Assembly (NCBI RefSeq): GCF_004343775.1
Contig: NZ_PTXL01000001.1
Coordinates: 1,302,001 to 1,366,000 of the forward strand
Origin: Burkholderia sp. SRS-46
GTDB taxonomy: Bacteria; Pseudomonadota; Gammaproteobacteria; Burkholderiales; Burkholderiaceae
Direction of reading: 5' to 3'
DNA length: 64,000 bases
Shown here one piece after another: positions 41,689-50,155 of this stretch. A program made the position numbers and the translations under genes. The notes under the pieces were generated by a model. That model was not told the origin of the DNA. It worked only from the letters and a program-made list of their open reading frames with translations, and did no database searches. Position 1 is the stretch's first letter. Each line of letters starts with the position of its first letter.

Positions 41689-43296
41689 ATGCTCATTTCG
41701 CCCGTCAGTCGCGCGGCAGTCGCCGCGTTGACGTTCGCACCGCTCACCGCCCTCGCCTCATCCGCGTACACCGCGACGTTGACCCTCGCCAGCCTGTCGC
41801 CGTCCGTCGGCGGCACCGACAAGGCGACGCTGCGGCTCGACAACACCGGCAGCGTGCCGGCCGCCGCCGGCCTCACGATCGGCATGCCCGCCGGCTTCAC
41901 GGCCGACGGCTTTTCAAGCGCATGCGGCGGCACGCTCGCCGGTGACGGCGCGACGCTCGCGCTCTCCGGCGCGACGGTGCCGGCGGGCGGCGCCTGCACC
42001 TTCACGTTCACGACCCACGTGCCGGCCGTCGCGTCGCTGCCGCCCGCCGGCGCGCGCAGCTTCAGCGTCGCGGCCAGCACCGCGCCGGGGCTCGCGACGC
42101 TCACCGCCGGCACCGCGCCGACGCTCAGCGGCTTCCTCGGCGCGACGCCGGGGCTCTACAGCAACACAGGGTTCCCGTCGACCGTGCGCAGCGTCGCGAT
42201 CCTCGATTTGTTCATCACGCCGCAGACCGACCCGGGCCCGAACTCGAACGTATTCTGGTCGAACCAGGTCAATTCACTGCACGGCTACACCGGCCTGCAG
42301 TCCACCGAACTGGTGTCGGCCAGCGAAGGCGCGGGCAAGCAATTCCTGTTCAGCCTGTGGGGCGCGACCGCCGCCAAACCCGGCACGCCCGCGAGCGCCG
42401 GCATCGGCGCCGGCAGCTTCTGCACGGTCAGCGGCTCGGCCACGGACGGCAGCGCAGGCGCGCAATGCCGCTACCGCTACGACTGGCTGGCCGGCCACAC
42501 GTACCGCTTCCGCATCACGCCGGACACGAACCAGGGCCCCGGCTGGTTCAAGAGCAGCGTGACCGACGTGACGAACGGCGCGAGCGGCGACAGCTTCGAC
42601 ATCGGCAGCATCTACGTCGGCACGACGCAAACGCAGGTGCCGGTCTCGTCGATCAGCCAGTGGGTCGAGTACTTCGACTGGAATTCGAACCGCACCAGCT
42701 GCGCATCGGTCGCGTATACGGACGCGCGGTTCAGCGTGCGCGCGTACGACGCGCTCGGCAACGCGGTGACGGTGCCGGCCCCGTCGGTGTCGGTCAACAA
42801 GACCTGCCCGGCGAGCTACGCGAACGCGTCCGTGTCGAACGGCGTCGCGACGCTGATCGGCGGCCCGCAGCAATCGGCGGCCGGCCTCGTCAAGGCGGGC
42901 GGTACGTGCCTGAGCGCGTCGGGCGGCCTGCGCGACGGCAGCGCCGTGGCGCTCGGCGCGTGCCCGACGGCCGCCACGGTGCGCACTTCGGGCGGCACGC
43001 ATTTCAATCCGCAGCTGTGGGTCGCCGCCGGCGACGGCACGCTGCAGACCAAGTACAGCTACTGCCTGACCGCGCCGGCGCCGGGCGCGGCCAACGGCGC
43101 GCTGCTGCGCACCTGCGTGCCCGGCGAAGCGGACCAGCAGTGGCAGGTGACGGCCGGCCCGCAGCCGGGCGCCGCACAGCTCGTGTCGCTGCCGTCGGGG
43201 CGCTGCCTCGCGCCGGCCGGCGGCACGCTCGGCCTGCAGCCGTGCTCGACGGCCACCGCCGTGTGGGCGACGCCGGGCCAGTCCTTCGCGTACTGA
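41689..43296 (+). CDS. Secreted DUF3472 protein with DUF11-like and ricin-like domains
   Basis: A 535-residue protein with a signal peptide (MLISPVSRAAVAALTFAPL, cleaved after LAS). Residues 30-140 match the DUF11-type repeat (LDNTGSVPAAAGLTIGMPAG). The central part has DUF3472 features: YSNTGFPSTVRSVAILDLFI, GKQFLFSLWGA, QGPGWFKSSVTDVTNG. The last 150 residues resemble a ricin-type carbohydrate-binding trefoil (QWQV, LPSGRCLAPAGG, LQPCSTA). Six or more Cys suggest disulfides outside the cytoplasm. AGGA precedes the ATG. A sugar-binding or cell-surface role is inferred; enzymatic activity is unknown. Confidence 0.78.
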   Translation: MLISPVSRAAVAALTFAPLTALASSAYTATLTLASLSPSVGGTDKATLRLDNTGSVPAAAGLTIGMPAGFTADGFSSACGGTLAGDGATLALSGATVPAGGACTFTFTTHVPAVASLPPAGARSFSVAASTAPGLATLTAGTAPTLSGFLGATPGLYSNTGFPSTVRSVAILDLFITPQTDPGPNSNVFWSNQVNSLHGYTGLQSTELVSASEGAGKQFLFSLWGATAAKPGTPASAGIGAGSFCTVSGSATDGSAGAQCRYRYDWLAGHTYRFRITPDTNQGPGWFKSSVTDVTNGASGDSFDIGSIYVGTTQTQVPVSSISQWVEYFDWNSNRTSCASVAYTDARFSVRAYDALGNAVTVPAPSVSVNKTCPASYANASVSNGVATLIGGPQQSAAGLVKAGGTCLSASGGLRDGSAVALGACPTAATVRTSGGTHFNPQLWVAAGDGTLQTKYSYCLTAPAPGAANGALLRTCVPGEADQQWQVTAGPQPGAAQLVSLPSGRCLAPAGGTLGLQPCSTATAVWATPGQSFAY

Positions 43297-43337
43297 CCCG
43301 GCTCGCGCGCCGCGCAACCGCGGCACGCTGACCAAAC

Positions 43338-43377
43338 AAAACGCCCGGCCCGACTCGTCGTCGGCACCGGGCGTTTT
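43338..43377. terminator. Bidirectional terminator between convergent genes
   Basis: AAAACGCCCGG (43338-43348) pairs with CCGGGCGTTTT (43367-43377), with A- and T-runs at the ends. It serves the DUF3472 gene to the left and the polyamine operon to the right. Confidence 0.85.
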
Positions 43378-43406
43378 GCATGGCGCGTTGCGTCTGCGGC
43401 CGTGCG

Positions 43407-44225
43407 TTACACCATCGCCGCCATCCTGCGCCGCTCCTGCCGCAGCAACACGACGTTCGCGATCACGACACCGGCCGTCACCGCGAAGATGAGCAGCGTC
43501 GCGAGCGCGTTCATCTCCGGATTCAGGCCGAGCCGCACACGCGAGAACACCACGAGCGGCAGCGTCGTCGAGCCGGGGCCTGACAGGAATGCCGACAGCA
43601 CGAGGTCGTCGATCGACAGCGTGAACGACAGCAGCCAGCCCGCGATCAGCGCCTGCGAGATCAGCGGCAGCGTGATCGTGAAGAACACCTTGAGCGGCGT
43701 CGCGCCGAGGTCGAGCGCGGCTTCCTCGAGCGACGGGTTCAGCTCGCGCACGCGCGACTGCACGATGATCGCGACGTACGAGATGCACAGCATCACGTGG
43801 CCGAGCCAGATCGTGAACACGCCGCGCTCGGCCGGCCAGCCGATCCACTTGCCGAGCTCGATGAACAGCAGCAGCAGCGAGATGCCCTGGATCACCTCGG
43901 GAATCACGAGCGGCGCGTTGATCATCCCGCTGAACAACGTGAAGCCGCGAAAGCGCCCCATCCGCGCGAGCACGAAACCGGCCCACGTGCCGATCACGAC
44001 CGACGCGGTGGCCGTCATCAGGCCGATCTTCAGCGACAGCCACGCGGCGCTCAGCAGCTCGTCGTCGTCGACGAGCGCCGAGTACCAGCGGAACGAGAAG
44101 CCCGACCACACGGTGACGAGCTTCGACTCGTTGAACGAGTAGACGATCAGGCTGACGATCGGGATGTACAGGAACGCGAAGCCGGCGGCGAGCGCCGCGA
44201 ACTGCAGGTAACGATTCGGCTTCAT
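43407..44225 (-). CDS. potI: Putrescine ABC transporter permease PotI
   Basis: A 272-residue inner-membrane permease with six helices. The ABC-permease EAA loop is EEAALDLGATPLKVFFTITLPL (conserved Gly). The N-terminus LQFAALAAGFAFLYIPIVSLIVYSF matches PotI. It overlaps the PotH stop by 4 bp and ends the operon potF-potG-potH-potI. It forms the membrane channel with PotH and is driven by PotG. Putrescine is the likely substrate; spermidine (PotC-like) cannot be excluded. Confidence 0.88.
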   Translation of the reverse strand: MKPNRYLQFAALAAGFAFLYIPIVSLIVYSFNESKLVTVWSGFSFRWYSALVDDDELLSAAWLSLKIGLMTATASVVIGTWAGFVLARMGRFRGFTLFSGMINAPLVIPEVIQGISLLLLFIELGKWIGWPAERGVFTIWLGHVMLCISYVAIIVQSRVRELNPSLEEAALDLGATPLKVFFTITLPLISQALIAGWLLSFTLSIDDLVLSAFLSGPGSTTLPLVVFSRVRLGLNPEMNALATLLIFAVTAGVVIANVVLLRQERRRMAAMV

Positions 44226-45151
44226 GAACGGCGGCCCTCCTGCTCCTTCGCCTGGAAGTGCTGGAACAGCGCCATCGGCACGAGCAGCAGCAGCACCATC
44301 GCACAGGTCACCGCGGACGCCATCGGCCAGTCGGCGTTGTTGAAGAATTCATTCCACATCACGCGGCCGATCATCAGCGTGTTCGCGCCGCCGAGCAGTT
44401 CCGGAATCACGTACTCGCCCACCGCCGGGATGAACACCAGCAGGCAGCCCGCGATGATGCCGTTCTTCGACAGCGGCAGCGTGATCTGCACGAACGCCTT
44501 CCACGGCTTCGCGCCGAGGTCGTACGCGGCCTCGAGCAGGCGCAGGTCCATCTTCACGAGGTGCGCGTACAGCGGCATCACGAGGAACGGCAGGTACGAA
44601 TAGACCATCCCGATGTAGACCGCGTAGTTCGTGCGGTACAGCTCGATCGGCGTATGGATCAGGCCGATCCACATCAGGAAGTTGTTCAGCAGGCCGTTGT
44701 TCTTCAGGATGCCGATCCACGCGTACACGCGGATCAGAAACGACGTCCAGAACGGCAGCATCACGCCCATCATCAGGATGTTGCGGGTCGCCGGATTCGA
44801 GCGCGCGATGTAGTACGCCATCGGATAGCCGATCAGCAGGCACAGCACCGTCGTCACGGCCGCGACCAGCACCGAGTTCACGTAGGTCGCGAAGTACAGG
44901 CTGTCTGTCAGCAGGAACGCGTAGTGCGACAGGTTCAGCGCGATGTGCACCACGCCGTCGGTAAACGTCGCGAGTTCCGAATACGGCGGGATGCCGAGCT
45001 GCAGTTCGGCGAAGCTGATCTTGACGACCAGCACGAACGGCACGAGGAAGAACAGCACGAGCCACGTGAACGGCCCGGCGACGACCGCGGAGCGGCCGGT
45101 CAGGTTGAAGCGCCGCACCGGCCAGTTGAGCAGGGACTTGAACGCGGTCAT
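44222..45151 (-). CDS. potH: Putrescine ABC transporter permease PotH
   Basis: A 309-residue permease. The EAA loop is LEAAYDLGAKPWKAFVQITLP. The preceding loop MPLYAHLVKMDLRLL and the helix FTWLVLFFLVPFVLVVKIS fit PotH. The ATG overlaps the PotG stop (ATGA). Six helices are expected. It pairs with PotI as the translocation channel. Confidence 0.88.
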   Translation of the reverse strand: MTAFKSLLNWPVRRFNLTGRSAVVAGPFTWLVLFFLVPFVLVVKISFAELQLGIPPYSELATFTDGVVHIALNLSHYAFLLTDSLYFATYVNSVLVAAVTTVLCLLIGYPMAYYIARSNPATRNILMMGVMLPFWTSFLIRVYAWIGILKNNGLLNNFLMWIGLIHTPIELYRTNYAVYIGMVYSYLPFLVMPLYAHLVKMDLRLLEAAYDLGAKPWKAFVQITLPLSKNGIIAGCLLVFIPAVGEYVIPELLGGANTLMIGRVMWNEFFNNADWPMASAVTCAMVLLLLVPMALFQHFQAKEQEGRRS

Positions 45152-46308
45152 GACGTCAGCACCACCCCCGCCGATGCGCTCCAGCGCACGTAGATCTCGT
45201 CGCCGAGCGCCGGCGTCTCCAGCTCGGAGATCGCGAGGCTCGACACGTTCGCGATCACCGTCTTGCCCGCGTCGAGCTTCACGTGGTACAGCGAATAGCC
45301 GCCCATGTACGCGACGTTGGTGATCCGGCCGCGCGCCCAGTTGAACGCGCCCTCGGGCGGCTTGCGCGTCAGCGCGATGCGCTCGGGGCGCACCGACACC
45401 GTGACCGGCATGCCGAGCGGCCCGGTGATGCCGTGGTTCACGTACAGCCGGCACGACAGGTCCGGCGACTCGATGAACACGTGATCCGGCTCGTCCTCGA
45501 CGGTGACGCCGTCGAACAGGTTGGTCGAGCCGATGAACTCGGCCGAGAAGCGGGTGTTCGGAAACTCGTAGACTTCGTTCGGCGAGCCGATCTGCACGAT
45601 CTGCCCTTCGCTCATCACCGCGAGCCGGTTCGCCATCGTCATCGCCTCTTCCTGGTCGTGCGTGACCATGATGCAGGTGACGCCGACCTTGTTCAGGATG
45701 TTGACGAGCTCGATCTGCGTGCGCTGGCGGATCTGCTTGTCGAGCGCCGACATCGGCTCGTCGAGCAGCAGCAGCTTCGGGCGCTTGACGAGCGAGCGCG
45801 CGAGCGCGACGCGCTGCTGCTGGCCGCCCGACAGCTGGTGCGGCTTGCGCTTCGCGTACTTGCCCATCTGCACGAGCTCGAGCGCCGCGTGCACGCGCGC
45901 CTTCAGCTCGGCCTTCGGCACGCCTTCCTGCTTGAGGCCGAACGCGACGTTCGACTCCACCGACATGTGCGGGAACAGCGCGTACGACTGGAACATCATG
46001 TTCACGGGCCGCTTGTACGGCGGCATCTGCGCGAGATCCTCGCCGTCGATCAGGATCTTGCCCGACGTGACGGTCTCGAGGCCCGCGAGCATGCGCAACA
46101 ACGTCGACTTGCCGCAGCCCGAGCTGCCGAGCAGCGCGAACAGCTCGCCCTTGCGCACCGCAAGATTGACGCTGCGCACCGCTTCGGTCTCGCCGAATTT
46201 CTTGACGACGTCGATGATCTGGACAAAGTTCTCGGCGCGCGCGTCGGCGCCGGACGAAGGAATGAAGGACGGCGCGCCCGCAACCGGCGCACTCGACTGG
46301 CTATTCAT
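45148..46308 (-). CDS. potG: Polyamine ABC transporter ATPase PotG
   Basis: A 386-residue ABC ATPase. Walker A is GSSGCGKST, the signature is LSGGQQQRVALARSL and Walker B is LLLLDEPMSALD. A C-terminal TOBE-type domain follows (GRITNVAYMGGYSLYHVKLDAG). The gene is separated from potF by 87 bp containing a hairpin and then continues without gaps into potH and potI. It energises polyamine import. Confidence 0.9.
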   Translation of the reverse strand: MNSQSSAPVAGAPSFIPSSGADARAENFVQIIDVVKKFGETEAVRSVNLAVRKGELFALLGSSGCGKSTLLRMLAGLETVTSGKILIDGEDLAQMPPYKRPVNMMFQSYALFPHMSVESNVAFGLKQEGVPKAELKARVHAALELVQMGKYAKRKPHQLSGGQQQRVALARSLVKRPKLLLLDEPMSALDKQIRQRTQIELVNILNKVGVTCIMVTHDQEEAMTMANRLAVMSEGQIVQIGSPNEVYEFPNTRFSAEFIGSTNLFDGVTVEDEPDHVFIESPDLSCRLYVNHGITGPLGMPVTVSVRPERIALTRKPPEGAFNWARGRITNVAYMGGYSLYHVKLDAGKTVIANVSSLAISELETPALGDEIYVRWSASAGVVLTS

Positions 46309-46341
46309 GATGTGCTGCTTCTCTCCTGCGTTTGACGAACA

Positions 46342-46366
46342 AAGCCCCCGGGGGTACCAGGGGCTT
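46342..46366. terminator. Hairpin between potF and potG
   Basis: AAGCCCC (46342-46348) pairs with GGGGCTT (46360-46366) across an 11-base loop. On the potF-transcribed strand no long U-run follows. Such hairpins often lower downstream expression relative to the binding protein gene, so it is more likely an attenuator or mRNA stabiliser than a full stop. Confidence 0.5.
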
Positions 46367-46395
46367 CATGACTGCATGCGATGCTCCGGCTCGCG

Positions 46396-47490
46396 TCAGC
46401 GTCCCGATTTCAGCTCGGTCCACAGACGCGTCTGCAGGCGCTGGATCTCCGGCGGCAGCGGCTTGAGCAGGAACAGCGTCTTCACGACGTCGGCCGGCGG
46501 GTAGACGGCCGGGTCGTTCGCGACGTCAGGCCGCACGTACTTGCGTGCCTCGGCGTTCGCGCTCGGGTAGTAGACCGCGTTCGTGATCGCCGCGTGCACC
46601 TTCGGATCCTCGATGTAGTTGATCCACTGCAGCGCGGCTTCCTTGTTCTTCGCGTCCTTCGGAATCGCCATCACGTCGAACCAGACCGGTGCGCCGCCCT
46701 TCGGAACGTAGTACTCGACCTTGTACGGCTTCTTCGCTTCCATCGCGCGATGCTTCGCGATCACGACGTCGCCCGACCAGCCGAATGCGAAGCACAGGTC
46801 GCCGCCGACCAGGTCGTTGATGTAGCCCGACGAGTTGAACTGCGTGATGTACGGACGGATCTTCTTCAGCACTTCCATCGCGGCCTTGTAGTCGGCCGGG
46901 TTCGTGCTCATCGGGTCCTTGCCGATGTAGTGCAGCGTCGCCGCGAACATCTGGTCCGGCGCGTCGAGCACCGACACGCCGCACGCCTTCAGCTTCGAGA
47001 TGTTCTCCGGCTTGAACAGGATGTCCCAGTTGTCGAGCGGCACCTTGCCGAGGATCTGCTGGGCCTTGTTCACGTTGTAGGCGAGGCCGGTCGTGCCGTA
47101 CGCCCAGGGCACCGCGAACTTGTTGCCCGGATCGGCGCCGGCGACGAGCGCCATCAGTTGCGGATCGAGATACTTGAGGTTCGGCAGCTTCGACTTGTCG
47201 AGCGGCGCGAAGATGCCGGCGGCGATCTGCTTGCCCGCGTAGTTGCTGGTCGGCACGACGATGTCGTAGCCCGAGCTGCCCGTCAGGAGCTTCGCCTGCA
47301 GCGTGTCGTCGCTGTCGTAGTTGTCGTAGCGGACCTTGATGCCGTTCTGCTTCTCGAAGTTCGGGATCGTGTCCTTCGCAATGTAGTCCGACCAGTTGTA
47401 GACATTGAGCTGCGTATCCTTCGCTGCCGCCGCCGATGCGCCCACGCACAGCGCGAGCGCCGCGAACCGGCCCGCCACCTTTGCTTTCAT
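46396..47490 (-). CDS. potF: Polyamine-binding periplasmic protein PotF
   Basis: A 364-residue substrate-binding protein. The signal peptide MKAKVAGRFAALALCVGASA ends before AAAKDTQ. The mature start LNVYNWSDYIAKDTIPNFEK is the PotF/PotD hallmark; ligand-contact residues include GYDIVVPTSNYAGKQIAAG and FGWSGDVVIAKHRA. It captures putrescine in the periplasm for PotGHI. It is first in the operon; its promoter must lie in 47491-47844. Confidence 0.9.
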   Translation of the reverse strand: MKAKVAGRFAALALCVGASAAAAKDTQLNVYNWSDYIAKDTIPNFEKQNGIKVRYDNYDSDDTLQAKLLTGSSGYDIVVPTSNYAGKQIAAGIFAPLDKSKLPNLKYLDPQLMALVAGADPGNKFAVPWAYGTTGLAYNVNKAQQILGKVPLDNWDILFKPENISKLKACGVSVLDAPDQMFAATLHYIGKDPMSTNPADYKAAMEVLKKIRPYITQFNSSGYINDLVGGDLCFAFGWSGDVVIAKHRAMEAKKPYKVEYYVPKGGAPVWFDVMAIPKDAKNKEAALQWINYIEDPKVHAAITNAVYYPSANAEARKYVRPDVANDPAVYPPADVVKTLFLLKPLPPEIQRLQTRLWTELKSGR

Positions 47491-47844
47491 CCCGTTCTCC
47501 CATCCGGCCGAACCCTTGTCCGGCTGTCGCCTGCCTCGCCATGACGGTGCGTGGAAACCCGCGCCGCCCCTTGAAAACCCCGAAAGCTACCATTATTCGA
47601 CCCCCGTCACAAAAAAATCATGCGGGTGTCGCGCAAACGGAACAGATTCCTGTCGCAAACCGGCAAAGCGGCCCGCGATGCAATGAAATCCGGGGGAAAT
47701 TCTATCGGGTAATTGCCGTGTGTCCACCGGAAAAAAGCGTGGCGGCAAGACGGCCGATCGCGTGCGCCGCGCCGGGTGCCGGAAGGCGTCGCCGCCGATG
47801 CTTTAAAATGCCGCCTGACGTTTCCTTCCGAGCGAACCTTCCAG
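47491..47844. other. Divergent intergenic region, potF and DUF1289
   Basis: A 354-bp gap carrying the promoters of potF (left) and the DUF1289 gene (right). A short A-run occurs near 47611-47617 and AT-rich patches near 47590-47610. No small gene, riboswitch or clear operator is recognisable. Confidence 0.4.
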
Positions 47845-48048
47845 ATGGCCTCCAATCTTCACGACCTGCCCGACAGCCCGTGCATCGGCGTATGCTCGAC
47901 CCTCTTCGACGAAGTCTGCAAGGGCTGCGGCCGCACGGCCACCGAAGTGTCGAACTGGGTGTTCCTGAGCGACGACGAGAAGCGCGCGGTGTGGGAACGC
48001 ATCACGCGCGACGGCACCGCGATGCGCTTCCAGTACGACAAGCTGTAA
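47845..48048 (+). CDS. DUF1289 small Cys-rich protein
   Basis: A 67-residue protein with the DUF1289 core SPCIGVC ... CKGCGRT (four Cys, probably a metal site) followed by EVSNWVFLSDDEKRAVWERI. There is no signal peptide. Function is unknown. The ATG is preceded by a weak site. It stands alone and converges on ompW. Confidence 0.87.
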   Translation: MASNLHDLPDSPCIGVCSTLFDEVCKGCGRTATEVSNWVFLSDDEKRAVWERITRDGTAMRFQYDKL

Positions 48049-48060
48049 GCCGGCGCGCAC

Positions 48061-48093
48061 AAAAAAAAAGCGGCACGCGTACCGCCGTGCCGC
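48061..48093 (-). terminator. Rho-independent terminator of ompW
   Basis: On the minus strand GCGGCAC (48093-48087) pairs with GTGCCGC (48076-48070), followed by nine Us (48069-48061). It lies 36-70 bp after the ompW stop codon and may also end the DUF1289 transcript. Confidence 0.88.
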
Positions 48094-48129
48094 CAACCCC
48101 AACTCTGTTCTTTTACTGACGCGACGCGT

Positions 48130-48774
48130 TCAGAACTTCATCCCGACGCCGATGCCGACGATCAGCGGATCGATGTGCAGCGTGCCGATCGACTTGTCGC
48201 CGAGCGTCGCATCGGTACTCATCCAGATCTTCTTCACGTCGACGTTGACGAACACCTTCTTCGTCACCTGCACGTCGACGCCGAACTGCAGCGCGGGCCC
48301 GAAGCTGCTCTTCTCGATCGACACGCCCTGCCCGCCGACGTTGAGCCCGTTGTTGTAGAAGTACGTGTAGTTCAGGCCCGCGCCCACGTACGGACGCACC
48401 TTGCCGGCATGGTTGAAGTGGTACTGCAGCAGCAGCGTCGGCGGCAGCACGTTCACGCCGCCGAGGTTGCCGAGGTTCGACGTCGCCTGGTGCCGCGAGG
48501 TGCCGAGGATCAGCTCGACGCCCAGATAGTCGCGAATCATGTACGTGAAATCGAGCTCGGGCACGATTGCGTTCTTCACCCCGACATTGATCGCTCCCAG
48601 CGTGTCGCTGCCGCGCTCGTTCGGCTGGATGCTGATCGCGCGCAGCCGGGCCAGAAAGTCGCCCTGGTAAATGCCATCGCCCTGCGAAGCAGCGTGCGAC
48701 AGTGTCGGCATCGCGGCGAGGCTCGCGGCACATGCCGCGGCGGTAATACAGTTTCGAATCGTTTTGTGCATCAT
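48130..48774 (-). CDS. ompW: OmpW-family outer-membrane protein
   Basis: A 214-residue protein with a signal peptide (about residues 1-29, ending THAASQ-like LSHAASQ). The eight-stranded barrel is visible in alternating strands (YQGDFLARLRAISIQPNE at the start, LGVELILGTSRHQATSN in the middle, a terminal GVGMKF with C-terminal Phe). GGGGG lies just upstream of tandem ATGs. OmpW proteins form narrow hydrophobic channels and respond to stress. Confidence 0.88.
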   Translation of the reverse strand: MMHKTIRNCITAAACAASLAAMPTLSHAASQGDGIYQGDFLARLRAISIQPNERGSDTLGAINVGVKNAIVPELDFTYMIRDYLGVELILGTSRHQATSNLGNLGGVNVLPPTLLLQYHFNHAGKVRPYVGAGLNYTYFYNNGLNVGGQGVSIEKSSFGPALQFGVDVQVTKKVFVNVDVKKIWMSTDATLGDKSIGTLHIDPLIVGIGVGMKF

Positions 48775-48838
48775 CTACGGACCCCCTAGGAACGGACTCC
48801 ATTCTGTCTGTAGGGTCTTTCCCGCATCTTGATGTTCG

Positions 48839-50029
48839 TCAAGCCAGCGTAAACGTGGGGCGGTTTGTCGCAGCATCGGTCGCACGGCCCGTGAGCAGCA
48901 GGTCGAGCAGATCGCGCACGCTGCGGATCGCGCGGCCGAACGGCAACGCCTCGCGGCCGCGGAAGAACAGGCCGTTCGCGACGTCGCCGCGCAACGCGGC
49001 GGCGAGGCGTGTATCGATGCAGAAGTGGCCGAACTTCTCGATGCCGTCGCGCCACCCGCACACGCCCAGGCATTCGAGCGCGGTCGGGCAGCGCTGCTTC
49101 AATGCGCCGAGCCGGTCGCGAACGCGCGTCTCGTGGCGCAGGTAGCGCTCGAGCCACGGCGTCTTCACCGCGCGCGCCGGCAGGCCCGTCACGCTGACGA
49201 ACTCGACGATGTCGTCGGGGCCCGCATCGGCGAGCACCCGCTTGAAATTCGGATGCGCGTCGCCTTCCTCGGTGACCGCGAACGGCGTGCCGACCTGCAC
49301 GCCGTCCGCACCGGCGGCGAGCGCGTCGCGCACCGCCGCGTGGCTGTTGATGCCGCCCGCGACGATCAGCGGCATCCGCTCGCGCGCGAGGCCGAGCGAC
49401 GCGATCACCTGTGCGGTCTCGTCGAGCACGCGCGCGAAGTCGAAGCGCGGGTCGTGCATGTCGGCGAGCTGCGTGACGCCGAGATGGCCGCCCGCATGCG
49501 CGGGATGCTCGATCACGATCGCGTCCGGCAGCCGGCCCTTCTTCATCCATTTCTTCAGCACCAGCGCGATGCCGCGGCTGTCCGACAGGATCGGCACCAG
49601 CGCGATGTCGTGGCCCTGCGTCAGGTCCGGCAGGTCGAGCGGCAGGCCCGCGCCCATCACGATCGCATCCGCGCCGTGCTCGCAGGCGACACGCACGTAG
49701 TCCGCGTGCGCGCTGACCGCCTTCATCACGTTGACGGCGATCATCCCGCGCCCGTCGCCGTAGGCCTTTGCAAGACGGATCTCGCGCGCGAGCGCGTCGA
49801 GGTTCGCCGCCTCGAGCGTCGCGCGCTCCGGCTGCGCACGGCAGCGCGCGAGCAGATCCGCATGGTGATGGCGCAGGTCGATGCTCGCGATCGTGCCGAG
49901 CGCGCCTTCGCGCGCGACGCTGCCGGCAAGCCGGTGCGCGGAGACCCCGACGCCCATGCCGCCTTGCACGACCGGCAGCAATGAACGGCCGCGAATCACG
50001 AGCGGCGGGAAGGAAGTGCGGGCAGACAT
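48839..50029 (-). CDS. Nitronate monooxygenase family protein (FMN-dependent)
   Basis: A 396-residue TIM-barrel flavoprotein. The N-terminus PPLVIRGRSLLPVVQGGMGVGVS and the mid-part HPAHAGGHLGVTQLADM (phosphate/FMN loop) plus GINSHAAVRDALAAGADGVQVGT are characteristic of the 2-nitropropane dioxygenase / enoyl reductase FabK-like family. The C-terminal half has an unusual Cys-rich patch (RCPTALECLGVCGWRD). The ATG at 50029 was chosen for GAGG 8 bases upstream. Whether it detoxifies nitronates or acts in another redox reaction is not clear. Confidence 0.83.
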   Translation of the reverse strand: MSARTSFPPLVIRGRSLLPVVQGGMGVGVSAHRLAGSVAREGALGTIASIDLRHHHADLLARCRAQPERATLEAANLDALAREIRLAKAYGDGRGMIAVNVMKAVSAHADYVRVACEHGADAIVMGAGLPLDLPDLTQGHDIALVPILSDSRGIALVLKKWMKKGRLPDAIVIEHPAHAGGHLGVTQLADMHDPRFDFARVLDETAQVIASLGLARERMPLIVAGGINSHAAVRDALAAGADGVQVGTPFAVTEEGDAHPNFKRVLADAGPDDIVEFVSVTGLPARAVKTPWLERYLRHETRVRDRLGALKQRCPTALECLGVCGWRDGIEKFGHFCIDTRLAAALRGDVANGLFFRGREALPFGRAIRSVRDLLDLLLTGRATDAATNRPTFTLA

Positions 50030-50101
50030 CGGGGACCTCGTCGAACCATCGGAAGCTGCGATGATCGACGATTGGCCGGCGCGCACCTTGCGCGGCATCA
50101 A

Positions 50102-50130
50102 GAAAAAACGGCACGCGCGAGGCGTGCCGT
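50102..50130 (-). terminator. Rho-independent terminator of the aldehyde dehydrogenase gene
   Basis: On the minus strand ACGGCACGC (50130-50122) pairs with GCGTGCCGT (50116-50108), loop of five, followed by a U-run (50107-50103). It lies 26 bp after the aldehyde dehydrogenase stop. Confidence 0.87.
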
Positions 50131-50155
50131 TTCGGGAAGCGCGTGGCGCAGCCGC

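Noticed and set aside
43407..47490. Polyamine ABC operon as a possible novel system
   Set aside because: Gene order, overlaps and motifs match the known potFGHI type closely.
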